From Stigmatella ashevillena (GTDB taxonomy: Bacteria > Myxococcota > Myxococcia > Myxococcales > Myxococcaceae): a DNA stretch of 64,000 nt. The notes beneath the pieces were generated by a model that worked only from the letters and a program-made list of their open reading frames with translations, was not told where the DNA came from and ran no database searches. The stretch is taken from contig NZ_JAQNDM010000002.1 of assembly GCF_028368975.1 (NCBI RefSeq), positions 5,078,425 through 5,142,424 of the forward strand, in the 5' to 3' direction. The position numbers and the translations under genes were made by a program. The stretch's first letter is position 1. Every line of letters starts with the position of its first letter. This document shows positions 54,080 through 61,934 of this stretch, in pieces.

Positions 54080-55945
54080 TCAGTTCCCGGTGCGCGGCAC
54101 GGGCTCAACCACCATGGCGCTGCCCCCGCCCCGGCGCTGCGGCTCCGCAATGGCGGTGACGGTACCGTCCGAGTGGAAGCGGATGCCGGTGAGCGCGCCG
54201 ATCTGTCCCACATTGGTGAAGACATGCCCCCGCGCTTGCAGCGCCGCGGCCTCCGGCGAGGCGATGAACTCAGGCTCGGCCTGGCTCTTGCCATCCGGCA
54301 CATTGCGCTGGGAGACGCGCGGCGCCGCCACCGCCTCCAGCATGGGCATCCCGAAGTCCAGGTGGTTGATCAGCGTCTGGAGCACCGTGGTGATGATGGT
54401 GCTGCCTCCGGGACTTCCCAGCGCGAGCACGGGGGCTCCGTCCTTGAACACCAGCGTCGGAGCCATGCTGCTGCGCGGACGCTTGCCCGGCTCGGGGGTG
54501 TTGGCATGGGCGGCTCCAGGCTCCGGGGGCACATCGAAGTCCGTCAGCTCGTTGTTGAGCAGGAAGCCGTAGCCTGGAACCACGATGCCGCTGCCGCCCT
54601 CGGCTTCAATGCTGCACGTGTACGTGACGATGTTGCCCAGCTTGTCCGTGGTGGTGACGTGCGTCGTCTCGCGGTTGGGGACGTCCAGCGGCGATGGGGC
54701 GAGCGCGGCCAGAGCGGGCTCGGAGGACAACATGGCGGCGGACCGGGTGACGCTGGGATCCACCTGGAAGGCGAAAGGATTGCCTGCGGGCACTTCCCCC
54801 GAGGCAGCCTTGGCGGGCTGGAGCGCCTTTCGCCGCTCGGCGGCGTAGTCCTTGGAGAGCAGCCCAACCACGGGCACGTCCACATACTCGGGATCCGCGA
54901 CGTAGGCGGTCCGGTCCGCGAAGGCCAGACGCGACGCCTCGAGGTAGCGGTGCAGGAAGTCCACCCGGCCCAGGGCGGTGGGCTCGTAGCCCTCCAGGAT
55001 GTTCAGGGCCAGCTCCAAGGCGATTCCTCCGCTGGAGGGAGCACCCATGCCATACACCGTGTACCCCCGGTAGGTGCTCTTCACCGGCTCACGGATGCGC
55101 GCCTCGTAGTCCGAGAGATCCGACAGCGTCATCACCCCCGGGCGCACCGCGAGCCCCGCATCGGAGGCCATCGGGGGATGGGCCACCGTGTCCACGATGG
55201 CCCGCGCAATCTCTCCCCGGTAGAAAGCCCGGCTGCCCCCCTCAGCGACCCGCCGGTAGGTCTTCGCCAGACCCGGATTGCGGAAGATGGCGCCAACGGG
55301 CGCGGGCTTTCCCCCGTCAGGTAGAAACAGCTGCGCCGAACTGGAAAACAGCTTGAAGCGCTCCACGTTGCGCGAGGTCTGCTCGAAGAAGGTCTGATCC
55401 ACCTCGAAGCCCCGCTCGGCGACGCGGATGGCGGGCTGGAGCACCTCTGCGAGCCCCCGGGTACCGTAGCGGGACAAGGCGACCTCCCACCCCTGCACCA
55501 TGCCTGGAACGCCCGCGGACACCCCGCTGGTCATCACCTCGAACATGGGGATGGGCGTGTCCCCCGCATAGAAGAGCCCCCGGCTCGACGCCCGGGGCGC
55601 CATCTCCCGGTGCTCCACGGTGATGACGCGCTGGTCCTCGGCCCGGTAGATGACCATGAAGCCGCCACCGCCGATGCCGCAGGAGTACAGGTCCGTCGCG
55701 CCGAGGACCGCCGCCGCCGCCACGGCCGCGTCCACCGCATTGCCGCCATCCTTGAGGATCTCGATGGCGGCGGAGGTCGCCCGGACATCCACCGTGGCCG
55801 CCGCGCCGCCCCGTCCCGTCGCCTCGGGCGTGGACGCGGACGTGGGCACGGGCGAGAGCGCCGCCCCGGAGGAGGCCGCGTTGCCGTGGGTGCAGCTGAC
55901 CGTCAGCAGCCAACCGGCTCCCGCCACGATGAGATGTCTGCGCAT
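54080..55945 (-). CDS. ggt: Gamma-glutamyltransferase
   Basis: A 621-residue Ntn hydrolase, exported (signal peptide with Cys at LLTVSCTHG suggests a lipoprotein). It hydrolyses or transfers the gamma-glutamyl group of glutathione. The self-cleavage threonine is the second Thr in NRETTHVTTTDKLGN; LALGSPGGSTIITTV and GIVVPGYGFLLNNEL are conserved. The N-terminal large-subunit motif GIGGGGFMVIYRAED is present. It is monocistronic. Confidence 0.93.
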   Translation of the reverse strand: MRRHLIVAGAGWLLTVSCTHGNAASSGAALSPVPTSASTPEATGRGGAAATVDVRATSAAIEILKDGGNAVDAAVAAAAVLGATDLYSCGIGGGGFMVIYRAEDQRVITVEHREMAPRASSRGLFYAGDTPIPMFEVMTSGVSAGVPGMVQGWEVALSRYGTRGLAEVLQPAIRVAERGFEVDQTFFEQTSRNVERFKLFSSSAQLFLPDGGKPAPVGAIFRNPGLAKTYRRVAEGGSRAFYRGEIARAIVDTVAHPPMASDAGLAVRPGVMTLSDLSDYEARIREPVKSTYRGYTVYGMGAPSSGGIALELALNILEGYEPTALGRVDFLHRYLEASRLAFADRTAYVADPEYVDVPVVGLLSKDYAAERRKALQPAKAASGEVPAGNPFAFQVDPSVTRSAAMLSSEPALAALAPSPLDVPNRETTHVTTTDKLGNIVTYTCSIEAEGGSGIVVPGYGFLLNNELTDFDVPPEPGAAHANTPEPGKRPRSSMAPTLVFKDGAPVLALGSPGGSTIITTVLQTLINHLDFGMPMLEAVAAPRVSQRNVPDGKSQAEPEFIASPEAAALQARGHVFTNVGQIGALTGIRFHSDGTVTAIAEPQRRGGGSAMVVEPVPRTGN

Positions 55946-56094
55946 GAAAAAACCCCGAAGAGTGGACGAATCTCCACCCTATCAAATGACCCCAGCGTAT
56001 AGGCGAGAGGCATCCCCTCGTGCGAGAGTCCGAGGCCGTTGGGACGGCAGCCCTTCACCTCCTGCCGTCTGCTCGCACGGCGAGGAGGATTCCC

Positions 56095-56706
56095 ATGTCT
56101 GTTGGATCATCAAAAGGCAGCACGTCCAGTCAGTCGCGCCAGACCTCGACGCGGGAGGCTTCACCCACGGGGGCCTCACGCACGGCCCCCTCCTCTGGAG
56201 AGACCTCCACCAAAACGGGGCCTCAGGCCGCGCCAGGGGACCGGTTCGAGGCCGCGTCGACCCAGATCGCCCAGAGTACCAGCCCCGTCCGGCAGCTCAG
56301 GTCCAGCACCACGCCTCGCACGGGAACGTCGGGCATGAATGTCGACAGGGCCGTCGCGCACCTCAATGCCAACGCCTACGCTGAATCCCAGCGCGATTGC
56401 GCGCTCCATGTCCGCCGGGCCATCGAGGCGGGAGGGGTCCGGCTGGACGTGAACACGCGGCCCGGGTCCGCCAAGGACTACGGCCCTTACCTTGGGCGGC
56501 ATGGCTTCACGCCCGTCGATACCCAGAACTACGTGCCGCAGAGGGGCGATGTCGCGGTCATCCAGCCCTACCCCGGAGGCTCGGCGGCCGGCCACATCGC
56601 GATGTACGACGGCACCCAGTGGGTCTCGGACTTCCGGCAGCGAGACATGTGGGGGGGTCCTGGCTACCGCCGGGAGCAGCCGCCCTACGAGATCTACCGC
56701 CCCTGA
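56095..56706 (+). CDS. Putative cysteine peptidase / peptidoglycan amidase effector
   Basis: A 203-residue protein with a disordered Ser/Thr-rich N-terminus (about 75 residues, no signal peptide) and a C-terminal domain. Cys in SQRDCALHVRRAI and His in SAAGHIAMYDGTQWVSD, with PQRGDVAVIQPYPGG between, give the CHAP/NlpC-type order Cys-GD-GHIAMY. Such small amidases without a signal are frequent as secreted cell-wall effectors (type VI or other). No effector chaperone or immunity gene with a recognisable signal is adjacent. GAGGAGG is 6 bases before the ATG. Confidence 0.7.
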   Translation: MSVGSSKGSTSSQSRQTSTREASPTGASRTAPSSGETSTKTGPQAAPGDRFEAASTQIAQSTSPVRQLRSSTTPRTGTSGMNVDRAVAHLNANAYAESQRDCALHVRRAIEAGGVRLDVNTRPGSAKDYGPYLGRHGFTPVDTQNYVPQRGDVAVIQPYPGGSAAGHIAMYDGTQWVSDFRQRDMWGGPGYRREQPPYEIYRP

Positions 56707-56717
56707 GCCCACCGATG

Positions 56718-56776
56718 GGCGGCTGTTTCCCTGTGACGGCGTTCACTCGCTGGCTGTCAGCGCCGTCACAGCCGCC
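56718..56776 (+). terminator. Large inverted repeat with two competing stems
   Basis: CTGTGACGGCG (56731-56741) and CGCCGTCACAG (56761-56771) are a perfect 11-base pair with a 19-base loop. GGCGGCTGT (56718-56726) can instead pair with ACAGCCGCC (56768-56776), so the two stems exclude each other. It lies in the 147-base gap after the amidase gene. Terminator or attenuator; no U-tract. Confidence 0.5.
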
Positions 56777-56853
56777 CTGAGGCCTCGGGCGCAAAGTGTT
56801 TCCCATCAGGGCGCGGTCCTCTCCACGCGACGACGCCCCGGTTCGAGGAAACC

Positions 56854-58368
56854 ATGTCCCGCATCACGAGCACCGACGTCATCCGCCCCCACAGCTTGTC
56901 CGCCGAACAGCGCCAGCAGCTCACCGACAGCCTCTACGCCGTCCACCGGCAGATCTTCGATGGGGTGGACCGGGAGTCCTTCGCCCAATACGTCATCGGC
57001 TCCAAGGCCGAGCACACGTGGCTCCTCCTGCACAAAAACGCGGCGGGCGACATCGTTGGCTATTTCGCCCTGCACCTCTTCGAGAAGCAGCTCGGAGGAG
57101 AGCCCCTGGCCGTGTTCCGAGCGGAAGCAGGCTCGCTGCGTGCCTACCGCGGGGGCAACGTCAACGCGCGCTTCTGGATGGAGCGGGTGGTGCGCTACGT
57201 GCTGGGCCATCCAGGCCGTCGCGTGTTCTACCTGGGCGCGTTGGTGCATCCGTCCAGCTACTCGCTGTTCGCCAGACACTGCGGCGAGGTGTGGCCACGG
57301 CCCGGGAAGGAGACCCCCCCGGCGCTCCTCTCGTTCATGGCCGCCTTGGCCTCGGAGTTCGGCCTGGAGCCAGTGGATCCGGCCCGGCCCCTGGTCCGGC
57401 AGGTGGGTTGGTGCACGCGGGAGCCGGAAGTGGAAAGCGAGTACTGGAAGCACTGTGACAAGCCCGAGGTGCGCTATTTCCTCGAGTCCAACCCAGGATA
57501 TGGCGAGGGGCACGGCCTGGTGACGGTGGTGCCCATCACCCTGGACAACCTGCTGAGCATCACCCGGTCCCTGCTGGGGCGGCGGCTGCGCCAATCCCTG
57601 GAGAAGCTCACGGCCCAGGTGCAGCGCGCGTGGCCCAGAACCCGTCCTCGCTTCGCCCAGGACGTCCAGCAGCTTCACCGCGTGCCCTTCCTCGCGCACC
57701 TCGACGAGACCACCTTGCGCGGCCTGGCTGCGCACGCGGAGCGCCACGTGTTGCCCGCAGGCCAGCCTGTCTTCCATGCGGGCAATGCCTGCGATGGGCT
57801 GTACCTGATCGAGCGCGGCGCGGTCTACGTTCTGACCCCCGCTGACTCCGGAGAGACGCTCGTGGACGAACTCGGCAGGGGTGCCGTATTCGGAGAGGGC
57901 TCCCTGCTCACGGGCGAACGCCGCTCGGCTTCCATCCGCACGGCGACGGCCTCGACGTTGGTGCGCCTCCCTCAGTCGGCGCTCCTGCCGCTGATGCAGA
58001 AGGATAGGCGGCTGCGGGAGGGGCTGTGGAAGACGTTCGCCGAGCGGCGCTTCGATGACCTGGCGCGCGGACTCGAACGGTACGGGCACCTCGGGCGCAA
58101 GAACCGCCTCGACCTGTTCCGGCACGGCGAGCCTCGCGAGTTGGCGCCGCGGCAGTGGCATGCGCTCGAAGCGGGCACCCACCTGTTCGTGCCTGTGGGC
58201 AGGGTGGATGTCGAGCACGAGGGGCTGGTGGTGTCCCAGCAAGGCTCTCTGCTCATGGAGCTCAGGAGGCCTCTCCGGGTGAAGGCCCAGGAGACCACGC
58301 GGCTCTTCGTGCTGAAACAGGCGGCGCGGCAGGATGAACAGGACGCGTCCCTGCCGCTCGCGGCATAG
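56854..58368 (+). CDS. Unknown N-terminal domain fused to cyclic-nucleotide-binding domain
   Basis: A 504-residue soluble protein. The first 230 residues look acyltransferase-like (WLLLHKNAAGDIVGYFALHLF, FRAEAGSLRAYRGG) but lack a firm GNAT motif. Residues about 285-400 form a CRP-type cyclic nucleotide-binding fold: GNACDGLYLIERGAVYVL, GRGAVFGEGSLLTGERRSAS. The rest is a helical tail; no DNA-binding HTH is obvious. cAMP or cGMP could therefore gate the N-terminal domain, as in cAMP-controlled acetyltransferases. Start ATG at 56854 after CGAGGAAACC. Confidence 0.65.
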   Translation: MSRITSTDVIRPHSLSAEQRQQLTDSLYAVHRQIFDGVDRESFAQYVIGSKAEHTWLLLHKNAAGDIVGYFALHLFEKQLGGEPLAVFRAEAGSLRAYRGGNVNARFWMERVVRYVLGHPGRRVFYLGALVHPSSYSLFARHCGEVWPRPGKETPPALLSFMAALASEFGLEPVDPARPLVRQVGWCTREPEVESEYWKHCDKPEVRYFLESNPGYGEGHGLVTVVPITLDNLLSITRSLLGRRLRQSLEKLTAQVQRAWPRTRPRFAQDVQQLHRVPFLAHLDETTLRGLAAHAERHVLPAGQPVFHAGNACDGLYLIERGAVYVLTPADSGETLVDELGRGAVFGEGSLLTGERRSASIRTATASTLVRLPQSALLPLMQKDRRLREGLWKTFAERRFDDLARGLERYGHLGRKNRLDLFRHGEPRELAPRQWHALEAGTHLFVPVGRVDVEHEGLVVSQQGSLLMELRRPLRVKAQETTRLFVLKQAARQDEQDASLPLAA

Positions 58369-58394
58369 CAGGGGCGGATGGCTTCAAAACCGCA

Positions 58395-58688
58395 TCAGAC
58401 GATGTCGAGCCCGTATTGCATTGCCGTCAGGTATTGGAGCATCACGAAGTAGACGCTCGAGGAGGCCTTGTGGCTCGAGGCCCCCTTGAACGATTGTACC
58501 AACGCCATTCGCAGCTTCTGCAACTCCAGCGCATTCTCAGCCCGGTTGTCGGTGAATGGATTTCCGAGTTCGCCGACGAGGTGACACGCAGCGTCGAAGG
58601 AGTCGAACACGGCCCCGGTCGCGTCGTCCACGGAGCTGTAAGCGCCGCTCGTCTTCCCTTTGACGACCTCCGCCCAGAGCTCCGCCCG
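58395..58688 (-). pseudogene. 3' fragment of lipase gene cut off by IS insertion
   Basis: The reading frame RAELWAEVVKGKTSGAYSS to the TGA at 58395 is the exact in-frame continuation of the lipase at 59946-61295. It is separated from it by the insertion sequence and a 9-base duplication. An ATG inside the IS end (58697) could restart translation to give about 100 residues. By itself it has no recognisable function. Confidence 0.85.
58680..58688. repeat. 9-base target-site duplication, left copy
   Basis: CTCCGCCCG directly borders the left IS end and is repeated at 59946-59954 beside the right end. Confidence 0.93.
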
Positions 58689-58704
58689 CTGAGGCATCCC
58701 CTCA
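58689..58704. repeat. Left terminal inverted repeat of IS
   Basis: CTGAGGCATCCCCTCA; the reverse complement of 59930-59945 with no mismatch. Confidence 0.95.
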
Positions 58705-59853
58705 AATGACCCCGAAGGCGTGGCTGAAAAGGGGCTGCTGGCTGAGAAGTTGAATGAATCGCTCGATGAGAGGGCGCAAGCGGTGCTCAGGCATGTTGGG
58801 AATGGCTTGGTAGTACATGCAGCCCTGGCGGAACAGCGAGTAGGTGCGGCGCTTGTCGGTGTTGGCCTTGAGCTGGCGCTCCATGCCCAGACTCTCACCT
58901 GCGGCGCCCAGCAGCGTCAGCAGTGCACACGCCAAGGCACTGAGCAGCAGCAGTCGGTCGCGCCTCTCCGGTTCAGCGATGCGCACTTCAGACAGCCCCA
59001 TGCCGAACTTCAGGTCCTTGATGTCCCGGAAGCTCTCCTCGATGGTGAATCTGCGGCTGTAGAGCGCCACCACTTCGGCCGCTGAAGCCAGGTGTAGACT
59101 GGTGGCCAGACACCACGGCTCCTTCATGCCTTTCTTCTTCACGCACACCACCGCGCCCACCTGTGTGCAGTCTGCGGTGACAAGGGCCTGTGGCAGTTTG
59201 CGCAGGTGGCCTGCCTTGGGCACCCAGTCTGCCGCGGTGCGCCGCTCGCCCTTGTCACTGGTGACGGTAATGCACTGGCGGAAACGCACCACGTACTCGA
59301 AGCCCACCTGTCCCAGCAGGGCGTAGAGCTTCTGGTCGGCAAAGCCCCGGTCCGCCACGAACGTCACCTTCACCTCGGCGGGGATGACTTCGCGCAGCCT
59401 CAGCACCACTGCGTCTTCCACCTCGTTGCGCAGGCCCTTGAGGGTGGATTTGTGCACGCTCAGCCACACCAAGGGCGTGGGCCGTCCATGCTGAGTAACC
59501 AGCGAGGCCACCAGCGTCGTCTGATCATCGGCCTCGAAGTCCGTCCAGTCCAGCGCCACCAAGGCTTCGCTGCGCTGCCCCAGCACGTACGGCACCCAGA
59601 GCGAGAACAGGTCCCATACAGGTATCCCCGTGTTGGATAGCAGTCGGTCCACTTGTTTTATCCCGTGCTTGCCCTGAGTGCCTCGAGCCATCGCCAGCGC
59701 TTGGCCGATGGCGTACACCGACAGGCTCGCGGCGTGGATGACGCCCAAGGTGGCCAGCGACAGCGACAGCACTCGCTTGGCGTGCAGATCCTCTTCGAAG
59801 AGGCTGGAGAGAAAGGTATGCACCTGTTGCTGGGTGATGGCGGAGGATGTCAC
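58702..59853 (-). CDS. IS4-family (IS10 group) transposase
   Basis: A 383-residue DDE transposase. The catalytic Asp residues are in VALDWTDFEADD and VADRGFADQ, and the Glu in YSRRFTIEESFRDIK, which fits the YREK signature (Y-2-R-3-E-6-K). The C-terminal part (RRTYSLFRQGCMYYQAIPN) resembles the IS10 group. It is intact. The stop overlaps the left inverted repeat. Confidence 0.95.
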   Translation of the reverse strand: MTSSAITQQQVHTFLSSLFEEDLHAKRVLSLSLATLGVIHAASLSVYAIGQALAMARGTQGKHGIKQVDRLLSNTGIPVWDLFSLWVPYVLGQRSEALVALDWTDFEADDQTTLVASLVTQHGRPTPLVWLSVHKSTLKGLRNEVEDAVVLRLREVIPAEVKVTFVADRGFADQKLYALLGQVGFEYVVRFRQCITVTSDKGERRTAADWVPKAGHLRKLPQALVTADCTQVGAVVCVKKKGMKEPWCLATSLHLASAAEVVALYSRRFTIEESFRDIKDLKFGMGLSEVRIAEPERRDRLLLLSALACALLTLLGAAGESLGMERQLKANTDKRRTYSLFRQGCMYYQAIPNMPEHRLRPLIERFIQLLSQQPLFSHAFGVI

Positions 59854-59929
59854 CCGCCGAGTAGTAGGAATTGCGCCCTACCTACTGCATCAAACGGCCG
59901 GGTTGCCGCTCGCCTGCTTGCCCGCAAGA

Positions 59930-59945
59930 TGAGGGGATGCCTCAG
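59930..59945. repeat. Right terminal inverted repeat of IS
   Basis: TGAGGGGATGCCTCAG, perfect inverted copy of 58689-58704. Confidence 0.95.
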
Positions 59946-59954
59946 CTCCGCCCG
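59946..59954. repeat. 9-base target-site duplication, right copy
   Basis: CTCCGCCCG, identical to 58680-58688. Confidence 0.93.
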
Positions 59955-61295
59955 AGCTCGGGTCCCTGGGATCGAGACGCTGTTCAGGAGCGCCATCCTC
60001 AGGTTCTCCGTGAGCGCGTCCGTGGCCCAGCCGTGCCGCACCGGGGCCTCCTTGTGGCCAGTGGGCGAAAAGTGGAATGAGGGCCAGAAACTCGTATCCG
60101 AGCCCAAGCCCATGCGCTTCTCCGCTGCAATGGCTGCCACGAGGCCTTTTCGCACCTCCTCGGGTTCGTGCGCATCAGGGAAAGCCGCGGTGCACCCCTT
60201 CAGGGGAATTTCCGTGCCGAGGTGGCGCGGCGCCGTGAGGGGATGTGTCGAAGTGCCAATGATCGCGTTCAGCGCCGTCACGCCGGAGAACTTCACCTCC
60301 GAGCTGTGATGCACCGCATCCTTCGGTGAGAAGTAATGGAACACGTTCATCTCCCCCACGTGCAGCTTGATCTTCCTTTCCGACTCACTGCCAAGAACGA
60401 TGGGAGGCGCCGAGATGGCGTAGCAGGAAATGGGCACCGTCCGCTTGATCTTGCGCAGGGTCTCGCTCCGGCTGAGGAGCTCGCCGCCCATCATGTCAAT
60501 GTATGCGCACTGTGCGAGCGCGCCGCCCAGGCTGTGGCCCGTGAAATAAATCTCCTTGAGCCCCCGCGGAGAATGCAGCGCCTCAAGGAAGGCCGCTTCC
60601 AGGGACTCCTTGCAGCTCTCATAGGCATACCAGAACCCGCACGAGAGGGTCGCATGGGAGAACCGAGGGACATCGACACCCTTCAAATGATTCATGTCGG
60701 TGACCCAGTCCGGATTCCCCTGGCTCTGGGTCAAAGCCTGCGCCAGGGCACGGCCACCTTTTCCGCTTCGGCTCCCCCGGAAGACAATCACCATCCGTTG
60801 GGCGATGGGATCATAGATTGCCGCTCCCATCCAGCTGGGCCAGCCCGCCTTCGGGTGCGTCTGGGTCATGCCCGTCTTGCCCTGGAAATAGCAGCACCGC
60901 TTCGTGCCGCTGGCGCCCCGGATCTCGAAGTGCGGCATCTTCAGCTCTTCTCCTTCCAGGTCCACGCCCATCGCATAGCTGATGGAACGATCGAGCGGAC
61001 GAGGCTGGAAGAGCAGATACGGATCTTCGCCGGCACCTCCCCGGTACACGACGCCGTACAACGGGTTCGGCGGCTTCGAAAAGTCGTACTCGAGCGGATC
61101 GAACTTTTGGAGTCCCTTCGGACTGCCCAGGCGTTCGTGGACGCGGGCCATCAGGCGATCGCGCGCGCCCTGCCATACCCCCTCCCCGTGAGCCTCATAG
61201 AACGGATCCATCGGGTAGACGCAGCTCTGGGCGTACGCCTTGTAGGCGAACCGGCAATACTCCAGCATCTCCAGCGCGGTCTCGGTATCGGGCAC
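59946..61295 (-). pseudogene. Class 3 lipase gene, 5' part, interrupted by IS
   Basis: A fungal-type class 3 lipase (alpha/beta hydrolase) with the serine elbow FTGHSLGGALAQCAY; VIVFRGSRSGKG gives the oxyanion region and a DAVHH stretch may hold the His. No signal peptide. The GTG at 61295 has AGGAG five bases upstream. The first 450 codons are intact, then the IS enters; with the element and one target copy removed the frame continues without shift through 58395, giving a 544-residue protein. In place of the natural C-terminus the disrupted gene reads about 30 residues into the IS and stops at 59850. The catalytic core may survive but lacks its last 94 residues. Confidence 0.88.
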
Positions 61296-61934
61296 GACGG
61301 CTCCTGGTGCAGATCTTCGAAAGTTGAAAATCAAACGGTCGAGCAACCTCGGAAGTCAAGGGACGGCAGGGCGTGAATCGTCCCCTGTTCCATGGATCTC
61401 CCCTACTTTGTGTGACACACAGTCTCACCCGGTGAAAATCACGCGACGGTGCACCAAGTCACAAAAGCGCCGAGAACAACGTGGGACGAAGCGGGATAAC
61501 GCCCCCCGCGTGACACCCAGGCGATGGCGAGCAACGGCCTGTTCTGCCTTGGGTTTTCCACTCGCCTCGGCGGCGGCGCCGCCTCCATCCCGAGAAACCC
61601 AGTAGTCTTGAAGAGTTGATGGGCCTTGCTTTGTCCTCCCGTAAGGGTGGGGGTGGAACACCGTCTTGCGCACCTATCGCGCCGCCAAGGGCCTCGGGCG
61701 AGATATCGGGGCGTGCGCAAAAACACGTTCGACCTGCGGCGCATCACGGAAGACAGGCTGCGCGCAGCATGAAGAAAATCAGGAGGAACGTGCCAGACCC
61801 GCGAACCGTCACACGGGAGTGACCCGCCAAAACACTCTCATGTGACTCATTCATAGAAGTGCGCCCCGTGCTACATTGGGTGGCTCCCTCGGCAGGCCTT
61901 ACTGGGACACGAAACAGGAGCGGCTCACTTCATC
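61296..61934. other. 640-base intergenic region without a clear gene
   Basis: Divergent region between the interrupted lipase and the large unknown gene. It holds TGTGTG-A-CACACA (61409-61421), a perfect 13-base palindrome 114 bases upstream of the lipase start. Short frames here look like chance, and no transposon end was found. It presumably holds both promoters. Confidence 0.5.

Larger units (their letters stand above)
58689..59945 (-). mobile_element. Complete IS4-family, IS10-like insertion sequence (1257 bases)
   Basis: The element is bounded by perfect 16-base inverted repeats CTGAGGCATCCCCTCA and flanked by 9-base direct repeats CTCCGCCCG. The ends resemble Tn10/IS10 (CTGAGAGATCCCCTCA), and 9 bases is the IS10 target duplication. 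It carries one intact transposase on the minus strand. The exact terminal repeats and duplication suggest a recent insertion. Confidence 0.95.

Noticed and set aside
61439-61747. Short frames in the 640-base spacer
   Set aside because: Composition unlike coding sequence and overlapping on both strands; no motifs.
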